NCBI GenBank assembly: GCA_964550895.1
Contig: CAZKAP010000011.1
Location: forward strand, 5,039 to 69,038
Origin: CAZKAP01 sp964550895
GTDB lineage: Bacteria > Bacteroidota > Bacteroidia > Flavobacteriales > Flavobacteriaceae
Length of the DNA stretch: 64,000 nt
Direction of reading: 5' to 3'
Shown here: positions 25,018 through 32,846 of the stretch, in pieces
Layout: each line of letters starts with the position of its first letter
Position numbering within the stretch: the stretch's first letter is position 1
Made by a program: the position numbers and the translations under genes
Notes under the pieces: generated by a model
The model's input: the letters and a program-made list of their open reading frames with translations, nothing else
Databases searched by the model: none
What the model was told of the DNA's origin: nothing

Positions 25018-26358
25018 TTAAGACCGTCCTGGTATTACGGCCTTGTCCGGATCGAGGTACTGCAGGGAGTCATTGATGCTTACCCTGGCCTTGAGATCGT
25101 GGAGGAGGTGGTACAGACCGAAGAAGGTCCGGTTCATGTACAGGAAATGCCTCGAACCCCGACTGCCATCCATTTTCCTGATCGTTTCATCTTTCTGATA
25201 GCGCGCACTGAGGTCGGCTATCTGCGACCAGAATCTCTCGTCTCCGAAATCGAACTCGTCGTGCTGGAAAGGGGAGGTAAAGAGCTGAAGCATCTCCCGG
25301 AACAGGTCTTTAACGAATTCCTGCTCCTTAGGGCCATCCGAATGCGTGAGTATCTCCAATTCCCACATTTTCTCCGTGAAGAAACCGTCGTCCTCCAGGG
25401 ATTCGGCCTGTGCCAGCTCGAAGTACGGGTTGTAGAATTCCTCGGGTATAACCTTAATGCAACCGAAGTCTATGGCGATCAGATCGCCTTCCGCACTGAT
25501 CAGGAAATTCCCGGGATGGGGATCGGCGTGTACTTTACGCAGCCCGTGTATCTGAAACATGTAAAAATTCCAAAGGGCCTGACCCAAGCGATTGCCGTCT
25601 GCCGGGTCGAACTCCCTCTGGGTAAACTCCCCTATGTGCTCGCCGTGCATCCAGGTCATGGTCAGAATGCGGTCGCAGGACAGTTCTTCGTAATAGCTGG
25701 GAAACTTCATTCCGGGAAGGTGTGCACAGGCCTCAGTGATTTCACGGCTCTGGCGAAGTTCCAGCATGTAATCGGTTTCCTCGGTTAGTTTCTCCTCGAC
25801 CTCCTTGAAGTATTTGGAAGTGTCGGACCCCTGCAGGTTGAACATACGCATGGCTATAGGCTTGACGATAGCCAGGTCACTCCCTATACTGTCCCGGACT
25901 CCGGGATACTGAATCTTGACTGCAAGCTCCTTTCCATCCTTAAAGGCCCGGTGTACCTGCCCTATGCTAGCCGCGTTAACGGATTGGGTATCGAAGCGGT
26001 CGAACAGATCCTCTGGATATTTGCCAAAATACTTTTTAAAGGTTTTTCGCACCAAAGGAGCCGAGAGCGGTGGAACCGAGAACTGGGAGAGAGAAAAACG
26101 CTCTACATAGGCTCTGGGCAGCAGATTTTTCTCCATACTCAACATCTGCGCTACCTTTAGTGCACTTCCCTTCAGGCTTTTCAGGCCATCATAGATATCC
26201 GCGGCATTATCCTCATCGAGTTCTTCTTTGCCGGTATCGGGATTGACGAGTTTACGGGAGTAGTACTTGACGTAGTTGGCCCCTATTTTTGCCCCGGTTT
26301 GTACGAGCTTGCCCGCCCGTTCTACCTTACCGGTAGGTATACTGTCCAGTGTTTTCAT
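25018..26358 (-). CDS. ABC1/UbiB-family atypical kinase
   Basis: A 446-residue ABC1 (AarF/UbiB/ADCK) protein. Visible signatures are the AQMLSMEKNLLP region replacing the KxGQ helix, the Ala-rich nucleotide loop ASIGQVHRA, the lysine in LAVKIQYPG, the catalytic HADPHPGNF, and the metal motif IDFGC. Such proteins support isoprenoid-quinone and other lipid metabolism through ATPase activity. It lies 20 bases after the TetR-like gene and upstream of fabH on the same strand. No other ubiquinone or menaquinone gene is in the window. Target unknown. Confidence 0.88.
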   Translation of the reverse strand: MKTLDSIPTGKVERAGKLVQTGAKIGANYVKYYSRKLVNPDTGKEELDEDNAADIYDGLKSLKGSALKVAQMLSMEKNLLPRAYVERFSLSQFSVPPLSAPLVRKTFKKYFGKYPEDLFDRFDTQSVNAASIGQVHRAFKDGKELAVKIQYPGVRDSIGSDLAIVKPIAMRMFNLQGSDTSKYFKEVEEKLTEETDYMLELRQSREITEACAHLPGMKFPSYYEELSCDRILTMTWMHGEHIGEFTQREFDPADGNRLGQALWNFYMFQIHGLRKVHADPHPGNFLISAEGDLIAIDFGCIKVIPEEFYNPYFELAQAESLEDDGFFTEKMWELEILTHSDGPKEQEFVKDLFREMLQLFTSPFQHDEFDFGDERFWSQIADLSARYQKDETIRKMDGSRGSRHFLYMNRTFFGLYHLLHDLKARVSINDSLQYLDPDKAVIPGRS

Positions 26359-26378
26359 TCAACTGCTGCTGATATCGA

Positions 26379-27038
26379 TTACATTCCAGTTTCCTTATAG
26401 AGAAACTTGCCAAAATCCAGGAGGGTCTCCAGTGGCGAGCTATCGAACAGGTCGAATATGGCATTTACCGACTTTTCGATGGCCACATCCGTCTTTTCAA
26501 ACCGGGGAGACTGATCCTCCTTCCAAAAGTGAAGGAGAAACATAAATTGCACCCATGCCCCTTCCGAAAATATCCTGGGATTGCGCTGCGAAAGCCGGTA
26601 AGACTTCTCGCTGTTGCCCTCTTCGATCAGTCCCATTGCGAATTCTTTAATCCTGGCCCGCAGTCCCCGTAGGGACTTCAACTGCTCCCAGCTCCTGGGA
26701 TCTCCTCCCTGGTCCAGCACAAAAAGAACGTAGCTGCGGTTGAGCGTTAGCAACTCAAAAAAAGTATAGAAGAAGGTGAGCATTTTTTCCCGGTTGGAGT
26801 AGCCGGCATATTCCTTGTTCTTCTCCAAAAGGCCGTGTGTATTGTCGTAGAACTTAAGCCAGATTCGCTGCTGAATCGCGTCGAACGAACCAAACCATTT
26901 GTAGAATTCCTCCTCTTGAATCTTGTTCGCCTTACAGAATTTGTAAACCGACCGGGGAAAGACCTCCTGTTCCAGGACTTCATCCATATACAGGGCTATG
27001 AGCTTGTCTTCGGTGAGGGCTGCAGTTTTTGTGGCCAT
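26379..27038 (-). CDS. TetR-like regulator
   Basis: A 219-residue all-helical protein with the overall layout of TetR regulators: an N-terminal three-helix segment including FCKANKIQEEEFYKWFGSFDAIQQRIW, where FYKWFGS stands in for the recognition helix YYHFGS, and a large ligand-binding C-terminal region. The helix-turn-helix is divergent, so DNA binding is likely but not certain. It is the first gene of a run with the ABC1 kinase (20 bases downstream) and fabH. A TATTTTTG element lies at 27058-27065. A terminator-ended RNA is encoded just upstream on the same strand and may act on it. Confidence 0.72.
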   Translation of the reverse strand: MATKTAALTEDKLIALYMDEVLEQEVFPRSVYKFCKANKIQEEEFYKWFGSFDAIQQRIWLKFYDNTHGLLEKNKEYAGYSNREKMLTFFYTFFELLTLNRSYVLFVLDQGGDPRSWEQLKSLRGLRARIKEFAMGLIEEGNSEKSYRLSQRNPRIFSEGAWVQFMFLLHFWKEDQSPRFEKTDVAIEKSVNAIFDLFDSSPLETLLDFGKFLYKETGM

Positions 27039-27057
27039 GACTCTTATTTTGTTAAAG

Positions 27058-27065
27058 CAAAAATA
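27058..27065 (-). promoter_or_regulatory. Candidate promoter -7 element for the tetR-like operon
   Basis: The minus strand reads TATTTTTG, a perfect TAnnTTTG, 19 bases before the ATG, downstream of the RNA terminator at 27101-27136. The -33 position is not TTG. Confidence 0.4.
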
Positions 27066-27100
27066 CGGTTATTTAAACATTTCACTCTTAAAATAACCGC

Positions 27101-27136
27101 AAAAAGAAAGCGTACGCCTGGGAAACGTACGCTTTC
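27101..27136 (-). terminator. Strong terminator upstream of the tetR-like gene
   Basis: Perfect 11-bp stem GAAAGCGTACG / CGTACGCTTTC with a nine-base loop, followed on the minus strand by five T residues. On the plus strand no T-run follows, so it terminates leftward transcripts that begin between here and htpG. Confidence 0.75.
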
Positions 27137-27204
27137 AACAACCTAACCAATAAATAAACAAACTCGTTAAGAAAAAAGCCTTTTCACAGCAATTCTCTTC
27201 CACA
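27101..27204 (-). ncRNA. Predicted small RNA (or terminated leader) between tetR-like and htpG
   Basis: A full promoter (27208-27237) and a strong terminator (27101-27136) bracket about 100 bases with no gene of ordinary size. The transcript would include a UUUAUUUAUUGGUUAGG single-stranded stretch before the terminator. A 12-codon frame MWKRIAVKRLFS (27167-27205) begins at about the predicted transcription start, so it would lack a ribosome-binding site and is probably not translated. The RNA could be free-standing or an attenuated leader of the tetR-like operon. The surrounding gene-free span 27039-27368 is 330 bases; its right part also has a relaxed htpG promoter candidate (TTTG at 27313, TATTCTTTTTG at 27335). 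Confidence 0.45.
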
Positions 27205-27207
27205 TTT

Positions 27208-27237
27208 CAAAAGTACTAATTGTTTAATATTATACAA
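27208..27237 (-). promoter_or_regulatory. Promoter of the predicted small RNA
   Basis: The minus strand reads TTG (27235-27237), 19 bases, then TACTTTTG (27208-27215): both boxes and spacing match the Bacteroidota consensus, in an A+T-rich context. Confidence 0.55.
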
Positions 27238-27368
27238 TAAATACTAAACATTTTTTGTGTTAAATTTATCTTTACGCCGTGTTCATCCGAAACTCAGGAC
27301 ACATTCTGTCAGTTTGTCAGCCCCAAAAGGCTGGTATTCTTTTTGCACCCGGATGAAAAACTTTATTT

Positions 27369-29255
27369 ATGGCGACTGGTAAAATCAATGTATCAGTGGA
27401 TAACATATTTCCACTGATCAAAAAATTCCTGTACAGCGATCACGAGATATTTCTGCGTGAGTTGGTTTCCAATGCAACGGATGCGACCTTAAAACTCAAA
27501 CACCTCACGTCCATCGGAGAAGCCAAAGTGGAATACGGCGATCCCATAATTGAAATTAGAGTCGATAAAGAGAATAAGACATTACACATTATCGACCAGG
27601 GAATCGGAATGAGCGAAGACGAGGTTCGCAAATACATCAATGAGGTTGCCTTCTCCGGAGCCGAGGAATTCCTGGACCAATACAAGGATGCCGGCAAGGA
27701 AGCCGGAATCATCGGGCATTTCGGCCTGGGCTTCTATTCCTCGTTTATGGTAGCGGAAAGCGTAGAAATCCACACCAAATCCTATACCGATGCCCCCGCC
27801 GTACACTGGAGCTGCCAGGGAACCCCGGAATTCGAACTCGGCTCCTCAGACCGCACCGAGCGCGGCACGGAAATCATCCTGCATATAGCCGAAGACAGCA
27901 CGGAGTTCCTCGAGGAAGCCCGGCTCCGCGAACTCCTGGGGAAATACAACAAGTTTATGCCTATCCCCATCAAGTTCGGTACCCGTACGGAGACCCTGCC
28001 CAAGCCGGAAGACGCTAACGAAGACGATCCTGCCCCGACCCGGGAAATGGATTATATAGTAAATAATACCCGGCCGGCCTGGACCCGGACGCCATCGGAA
28101 CTCAAGGATGAGGATTACAAGGCATTCTATCGCGAGCTGTATCCCATGCAGTTCGAGGAGCCCCTTTTCCACATCCACCTGAATGTGGACTATCCGTTTA
28201 ATCTCACCGGAGTACTCTATTTTCCCAGGCTCACCCAGGATATGACGGTGCAGAAAGACCGAATTCAATTGTACCAGAACCAGGTATTTATCACGGACAA
28301 TGTGGAAGGCATCGTGCCGGAATTCCTGACCATGCTCCGAGGGGTGATCGACTCCCCCGATATTCCACTGAATGTCAGCCGTTCTTACCTACAGGCCGAC
28401 GGTTCCGTTAAGAAGATATCGTCCTACATCACCCGTAAGGTGGCCGACAAACTCAGCGGCCTGTTCAAAGATCAACGCGAGGAATTCGAGCAGAAGTGGA
28501 ACCACATTAAGGTGGTTATCGAGTACGGCATGCTCACCGAAGAAAAGTTCTTTGAGAAAGCGGAGAAATTCGCCCTCTATCCTACGGTAGACGGAACGTA
28601 TTTCACCTTCGAAGAGCTCGAGGAAAAAATCAAAGCCCACCAGACCGACAAAGACGATAAACTGGTGGTGCTTTATGCCAGCGATACCGAGGGCCAGCAC
28701 GGCTACATCGAAGCGGCCAGGGAAAAAGGTTATGAGGTATTACTGCTGGACTCCCCCATCGTCCCTCATCTGATACAAAAACTGGAAGGTGCAAAGGAGA
28801 ACGTCAATTTCACCCGTGTGGACGGAGGACCCGTGGAGAGTCTGATTAAGAAAGAAGATGAAGCGATCTCCAAGTTGAGCGAGGAAGAAAAGGAACGCCT
28901 GAAAGGCGAAATCGAAACCGTAGCCAAAGACAATGGATTCATTGTCCAGTTGGAGTCCATGGACAGTGGAGCTACTCCCTTCTTAATTACAGAGCCTGAA
29001 TTTATGAGGCGGATGAAGGAAATGCAGCAAACCGGAGGCGGAGGAATGTTCGGAGCAGGCAGTATGCCGGATATGTTTAATCTGGTGGTGAATACCAACC
29101 ACGAACTGGTCGGGCAGATCCTGCAAACGAAGACCGAAAAAAAACGGCATCGCCTGATTCGGCAATCCATCGACCTTGCACGCCTGTCCAAGGGGCTGCT
29201 CAAGGGAGAAGAGCTGACCAAATTCATTCAGCGCAGTTACAACCTCATTAAATAA
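27369..29255 (+). CDS. htpG: Molecular chaperone HtpG (Hsp90)
   Basis: A 628-residue bacterial Hsp90. The N-terminal GHKL ATPase domain has FLRELVSNATDATLK, IDQGIGMSEDEV and GHFGLGFYSSFMVA; the middle domain follows (RGVIDSPDIPLNVSRSYLQ); the C-terminal dimerisation domain ends KFIQRSYNLIK. Length is in the HtpG range. The gene stands alone between the RNA/tetR region and a bidirectional terminator at 29279-29308. It has a 330-base upstream gap with a relaxed promoter candidate, and no sigma-32-type or CIRCE element was seen. Confidence 0.97.
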   Translation: MATGKINVSVDNIFPLIKKFLYSDHEIFLRELVSNATDATLKLKHLTSIGEAKVEYGDPIIEIRVDKENKTLHIIDQGIGMSEDEVRKYINEVAFSGAEEFLDQYKDAGKEAGIIGHFGLGFYSSFMVAESVEIHTKSYTDAPAVHWSCQGTPEFELGSSDRTERGTEIILHIAEDSTEFLEEARLRELLGKYNKFMPIPIKFGTRTETLPKPEDANEDDPAPTREMDYIVNNTRPAWTRTPSELKDEDYKAFYRELYPMQFEEPLFHIHLNVDYPFNLTGVLYFPRLTQDMTVQKDRIQLYQNQVFITDNVEGIVPEFLTMLRGVIDSPDIPLNVSRSYLQADGSVKKISSYITRKVADKLSGLFKDQREEFEQKWNHIKVVIEYGMLTEEKFFEKAEKFALYPTVDGTYFTFEELEEKIKAHQTDKDDKLVVLYASDTEGQHGYIEAAREKGYEVLLLDSPIVPHLIQKLEGAKENVNFTRVDGGPVESLIKKEDEAISKLSEEEKERLKGEIETVAKDNGFIVQLESMDSGATPFLITEPEFMRRMKEMQQTGGGGMFGAGSMPDMFNLVVNTNHELVGQILQTKTEKKRHRLIRQSIDLARLSKGLLKGEELTKFIQRSYNLIK

Positions 29256-29278
29256 GAGCTGTCGATTAACCATAAAGG

Positions 29279-29308
29279 AAGCCGTCTCGATTCCCATCGA
29301 GGCGGCTT
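29279..29308. terminator. Bidirectional terminator between htpG and the convergent secreted-protein gene
   Basis: Stem AAGCCGTCTCGA / TCGAGGCGGCTT (12 pairs, one wobble) with a six-base loop, followed by a pyrimidine-rich CTTCTCTTC on the plus side and CCTTTATGG on the minus side. It lies 23 bases after the htpG stop. Confidence 0.7.
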
Positions 29309-29329
29309 CTTCTCTTCAGGAATGTTGCG

Positions 29330-29710
29330 TTACTCTATGGTAACGGACTCGTCAAAAGCCTTTCGGTCGTCCAGGATGCGAATGATGTAAACTCCTCTGA
29401 AGGCGTCCTCAAAATTGAAACTCTTAGAGACCACGGACTCACCACTGATTTTCTCTTCGAAAACCACTTTACCATCCGAATTGATCAGGCGAATAATAAC
29501 GGCGTTTCGATCCAAATTGAGCATGTTGAGATGGACCTTATCCCCCACCCTTTTGAAAACGGGGTCCTCAGATACGCCCTCTACGGAGGTGAATACACAC
29601 GGAATGTCCGTTTCGATTACTCCGGACTTCTTTACAGAGTCCGCTGCCCAGCCGGTAGTGGTTGCTACTAATACGGCAGCTACAGCCGCGTTACAGATCA
29701 GTTTTTTCAT
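29330..29710 (-). CDS. Secreted beta-sandwich protein A (sorting-domain-like), tandem paralogue
   Basis: A 126-residue exported protein with signal peptide MKKLICNAAVAAVLVATTTGWA. After a 35-residue linker comes a small beta-rich domain, DPVFKRVGDKVHLNML...VIIRLINSDGKVVFEEKI...RGVYIIRILDD, whose spacing resembles the type IX C-terminal sorting domains (Ig-like beta-sandwich), but here it makes up the whole mature protein. It is a paralogue of the same-length protein at 29968-30348, with the shared block VFKR-GDKV-LNMLNLD. Even the 5' leaders share a CGAACAG just before the ATG, so the pair arose by tandem duplication. Function unknown. Confidence 0.75.
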   Translation of the reverse strand: MKKLICNAAVAAVLVATTTGWAADSVKKSGVIETDIPCVFTSVEGVSEDPVFKRVGDKVHLNMLNLDRNAVIIRLINSDGKVVFEEKISGESVVSKSFNFEDAFRGVYIIRILDDRKAFDESVTIE

Positions 29711-29911
29711 GCTGTTCGATTTTTAATTCATGTTGATGATTGATGATAACTGGTGAGTTTCAGGCCACCTTACATCAACATAGACCGAAATGGCCCCCTA
29801 TCCGTTACTCCCCTACCCGGAATTTAACTTGCCTTTAAGTATGTGGGAAGCCATAGGATTTCCTTGAGAACAGGGCAACTGATGCGCCGTGCTACTCGTG
29901 TTCTGAGCATT

Positions 29912-29937
29912 AAAAAACCCCGGAATCTCTCCCGGGG
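29912..29937 (-). terminator. Terminator of secreted protein B gene
   Basis: On the minus strand the stem CCCCGG / CCGGGG with an eight-base loop is followed by six T residues, about 30 bases after the stop at 29968. Its presence shows that the two tandem paralogues are transcribed separately. Confidence 0.75.
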
Positions 29938-29967
29938 CTTACTAACTAAACTACAATGATTATGGCA

Positions 29968-30348
29968 CTACATCACCATAACCTTCTCTTCGAATCGCTG
30001 ATTGTCATCCAGGATTTCGATACGGTAGTCACCCTTGAAAGCATCGTTAAAATTGAATACTTTCTGGATAACGGATTCTCCGGTGACTTTTTGCTCGAAG
30101 ACAACGCGATCGTCTGCGTTTCGTACCCGTATAATTACGGTTTTCTGATCGAGGTTGAGCATGTTCAGGAGTACCTTGTCGCCCTTACGCTTAAAAACGG
30201 GGTCCTGGGAAAAATCGGCAAAATTTGCAAACACCTCGGGACTCGCCACTTCGATGTTTCCCCCTTTTTTGTCGGGACCGCTCGCACTTGCGGGGACCGC
30301 GGACAGAATCAGGGCTACCATTGCTGCTGTTTTGAATACGTTTTTCAT
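29968..30348 (-). CDS. Secreted beta-sandwich protein B (sorting-domain-like), tandem paralogue
   Basis: A 126-residue exported protein: signal peptide MKNVFKTAAMVALILSAVPASA, a short linker, then the same compact domain as its neighbour (DPVFKRKGDKVLLNMLNLD, TVIIRVRNADDRVVFEQKV, FKGDYRIEILDD). The ATG at 30348 was chosen over an upstream in-frame start at 30414 because it begins the signal peptide. A TAATTTTG element is at 30387-30394. The gene is divergent from the AraC regulator 217 bases away, which makes it a plausible target. The domain resembles stand-alone type IX sorting-type or DUF3244-like folds; no enzyme motif is visible. Confidence 0.75.
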   Translation of the reverse strand: MKNVFKTAAMVALILSAVPASASGPDKKGGNIEVASPEVFANFADFSQDPVFKRKGDKVLLNMLNLDQKTVIIRVRNADDRVVFEQKVTGESVIQKVFNFNDAFKGDYRIEILDDNQRFEEKVMVM

Positions 30349-30386
30349 TACTGTTCGTTTTTTGATGTTACTCAATGATTGATGCC

Positions 30387-30394
30387 CAAAATTA
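30387..30394 (-). promoter_or_regulatory. Candidate promoter -7 element for secreted protein B
   Basis: The minus strand reads TAATTTTG, a perfect TAnnTTTG, with the ATG 39 bases downstream. No -33 TTG at the usual spacing, which would suit activator dependence. Confidence 0.4.
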
Positions 30395-30445
30395 CTAGGT
30401 GCACCGCTCCTCACTATACTCGTTTTTGCCCGATTTATGTCGAAT

Positions 30446-30506
30446 ATTACCCAAACCGCACTGTTAACTAAACCTTAAAAGCAATATTGAACATTATTTG
30501 GGTAAT
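30446..30506. repeat. 10-bp inverted repeat, possible operator
   Basis: ATTACCCAAA at 30446-30455 and its exact reverse complement TTTGGGTAAT at 30497-30506, 51 bases centre to centre (about five helical turns). It lies between divergent secreted protein B and the araC-type gene. Confidence 0.5.
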
Positions 30507-30565
30507 TTAGCACAGAACCGGGCAAAGGGATGTAGGTAATTTTAACCTGTTCATCAATCTCAGCT

Positions 30566-31438
30566 ATGCATCAGAAAGCCGCCTATGAAGTCATTACCAC
30601 TGGCTTCGGCACCTCATTCTATTATCAGTCCTACCACAAGGATCAGTTTGCCACCACCCGGGGCTGGCACTACCATCCGGAAATCGAACTGGTTTATATC
30701 AACGGGGGTTCGGGCAAGAGGCAGATTGGCAGTCATATTTCGTATTATACCGGGGGTGACCTGATCCTGATCGGCTCCAACCTGCCCCACTGCGGTTTCA
30801 GCGACGTCACCTCGGGCAGCAAAAGGGAAACCATCATACAGCTCAAGGAGGATTTCATGGGGGATGAATTTTTGAATAAACCGGAAATGGCAGCGGTCAG
30901 GAGCCTCTTTAAGATGGCCTCTGGAGGCCTCGCCTTCGGTCCGCAGAGTCAGGAAGAAATCGGGGCCCTCATGGAGCAAATGGAAGGTCAGGGCGAATTC
31001 GACCGCTTTATTTCCTTGCTTAGGGTGCTCGATAGGCTAACCAAGGCCCCCGATTTCCGTGTCCTTAACGGCGAAGGGTACGCCCTACATGCCGAGGTCA
31101 AGGACAATGACAGGGTCAACATCATTTTCGACTACGTGAGAAATCACTTCAAGGAACAGATATCCCTGGACGAGATAGCCGACCAGGTCAGCATGACGAA
31201 GACGGCCTTCTGCCGGTATTTCAAGAAGGTTACCAACAAAACTTTCGTACAGTTCGTCAACGAGTACCGCCTGGTGCACGCTTCGCGGCTCCTGGCCGAA
31301 CAGCCCATCAGCATTACAGAGGTTTGTTACGAAAGCGGTTTTAACAACTTCTCGCATTTCAATAAGCTGTTCAAGGGGTATACCGGACAGAATCCCTCGG
31401 AATACCGCTACCAGCACAAGAACATACTGCAGACGTGA
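30566..31438 (+). CDS. AraC-family transcriptional regulator
   Basis: A 290-residue regulator: N-terminal cupin-like sensing domain (RGWHYHPEIELVYINGGSGKRQIG, GDLILIGSNLPH) and a C-terminal double helix-turn-helix (ISLDEIADQVSMTKTAFCRYFKK; then ISITEVCYESGFNNFSHFNKLFK, ending with the PSEYR signature). The ligand is probably a small molecule such as a sugar, but nothing confirms it. A 10-bp inverted repeat with 51-base spacing lies in its upstream region. The stop overlaps the alkB-like gene start (GTGA), so both proteins are made from one transcript. Confidence 0.93.
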   Translation: MHQKAAYEVITTGFGTSFYYQSYHKDQFATTRGWHYHPEIELVYINGGSGKRQIGSHISYYTGGDLILIGSNLPHCGFSDVTSGSKRETIIQLKEDFMGDEFLNKPEMAAVRSLFKMASGGLAFGPQSQEEIGALMEQMEGQGEFDRFISLLRVLDRLTKAPDFRVLNGEGYALHAEVKDNDRVNIIFDYVRNHFKEQISLDEIADQVSMTKTAFCRYFKKVTNKTFVQFVNEYRLVHASRLLAEQPISITEVCYESGFNNFSHFNKLFKGYTGQNPSEYRYQHKNILQT

Positions 31439-32064
31439 AAGAACTGAGTCACGACAAGGGCCGGATCCGTCTCGACCAGGGTAAACTTTGGTACGATCCT
31501 TACTTTATCGACCCGGACGGACAATCGGAACTCTACAGGGATTGCATGGAATCCCTCCCGTGGCGCCAGGACACCATACAGGTATTCGGGAAGTCGTATG
31601 CCCAGCCCCGCCTGACCTGTCTGTTGGGAGATGCCGGTACCCACTATACCTATTCCGGCATACGTATGGAGGCCATACCGTTTCCCCCTGCCCTGGATCA
31701 GTTGCGCCACCGGATCAACCGCGAATTCGGTTGGAACCTCAACCTTTGCCTGGCCAATCTGTACAGGGACGGTAAAGACAGTAACGGTTGGCACAGCGAC
31801 GACGAAAAAGAGCTGGGACCCGATCCGGCCATAGCTAGCGTAAGCCTGGGTAGTGAACGGTATTTTCAGCTGCGCTCAAAAGTCGATCGCAGCGATACCT
31901 ATAAAATTCTCCTTAAAAGTGGCAGCCTGCTTCTGATGTACCCCCCTACGCAGCGATTCTGGCAACATCAGATACCCAAGACCCAAAGGAGCCTTAAGCC
32001 ACGTATCAACCTGACTTTCCGAACGTTTTACACTAGTGAGTGTACGAACGGCCACCGATCATGA
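31435..32064 (+). CDS. alkB: AlkB-family 2-oxoglutarate/Fe(II) dioxygenase
   Basis: A 209-residue nucleic-acid demethylase that repairs alkylated bases oxidatively. Iron ligands are His120 and Asp122 in WHSDDE and His178 in HQIPK; Arg190 and Arg196 in RINLTFR bind 2-oxoglutarate and substrate. Fe-binding order and length fit the AlkB family, closest in layout to the ALKBH2/3-like subgroup (YSGIRMEAIPFP). The GTG start overlaps the AraC-type gene by four bases. It converges with the TlpA gene 12 bases downstream. Confidence 0.9.
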   Translation: MKELSHDKGRIRLDQGKLWYDPYFIDPDGQSELYRDCMESLPWRQDTIQVFGKSYAQPRLTCLLGDAGTHYTYSGIRMEAIPFPPALDQLRHRINREFGWNLNLCLANLYRDGKDSNGWHSDDEKELGPDPAIASVSLGSERYFQLRSKVDRSDTYKILLKSGSLLLMYPPTQRFWQHQIPKTQRSLKPRINLTFRTFYTSECTNGHRS

Positions 32065-32076
32065 GTGCTGTCCGCA

Positions 32077-32754
32077 TCAGTCGGAACTCCCGGCTTCCTT
32101 CCTTCTGCTAAAGTACCGATAGGCCTCATATACCCCGTAAATCAGGAGCAGGGGTATAAACCATTTTCCCAGGATCAGATAGAGTTTATCCCAAATTAAG
32201 GAAACCGTTAATACCGGGTCGGGCAGACCGCCCAGCTTCGATTGCACCCCAAGTACTCCACTTCGGGGAGAAGCCACCCAGTTTCCTTTGGGATCGACGA
32301 GCAAATAGGTGGGATATTGCCTCACTCCCAGGGAACTTGCCAGACGTTTATCGTTGTAAAATCGCCAATGGGTAAGGTCGGTACGGAGGAACTCCCAGGG
32401 TCCCGAACGTGAGGCCAGTAATTCCCGGGTACGCGACTCGGGGTCGATACTGACACTCAGTATCACCAGCCGGTCTTCGTACTTTTCCAGTAGCCTCGGA
32501 AATTGGCGCATTTCGGCCAAACACGGAGCGCAGCCCTGAAACCAAAAATCGACCAGGACCCACTTTCCATGGAAATCCGTTATGGCCGCCTTACGTCCCT
32601 CGGTATCCACCAGGGATATCTCCGGGATTTCGCTTGTGGGCGTCAGGGTGTTTACCCGAACGAGCATAATGTATCCCAGGGCGAAGAAGGCAATCAGCAG
32701 GGCAACATTACTGCCCAGTACACGCCATACCCTACGAAGTATTTTTCGATCCAT
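32077..32754 (-). CDS. TlpA-like membrane thioredoxin
   Basis: A 225-residue membrane protein with an N-terminal transmembrane helix (about 17-33), a periplasmic TlpA/DsbE-type thioredoxin domain and a C-terminal transmembrane helix (WFIPLLLIYGVYEAYRYF). The redox motif is intact: Cys75-Ala-Pro-Cys78 in WFQGCAPCLAEM. The cis-proline is in VRQYPTYLLVDPKG. It is probably a thiol-disulfide reductase supporting cytochrome c or envelope protein maturation. It contrasts with the cysteine-less relative at 4620-5180. The second membrane helix is unusual for TlpA. It stands alone between convergent alkB and divergent TIGR03643. Confidence 0.88.
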   Translation of the reverse strand: MDRKILRRVWRVLGSNVALLIAFFALGYIMLVRVNTLTPTSEIPEISLVDTEGRKAAITDFHGKWVLVDFWFQGCAPCLAEMRQFPRLLEKYEDRLVILSVSIDPESRTRELLASRSGPWEFLRTDLTHWRFYNDKRLASSLGVRQYPTYLLVDPKGNWVASPRSGVLGVQSKLGGLPDPVLTVSLIWDKLYLILGKWFIPLLLIYGVYEAYRYFSRRKEAGSSD

Positions 32755-32846
32755 ATAAAATTGATGATCTTTACGGTCCCGAAAATACGCTGTGGCTTAC
32801 AATTTGAGGACGAATTGAACGGCATTTCAGCTTATGCTCAGGAGCT

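Noticed and set aside
27167..27205. 12-codon frame MWKRIAVKRLFS as a leader peptide
   Set aside because: It starts at about the predicted transcription start, so there is no room for a ribosome-binding site; kept as part of an RNA instead. A regulatory leader role cannot be fully excluded.
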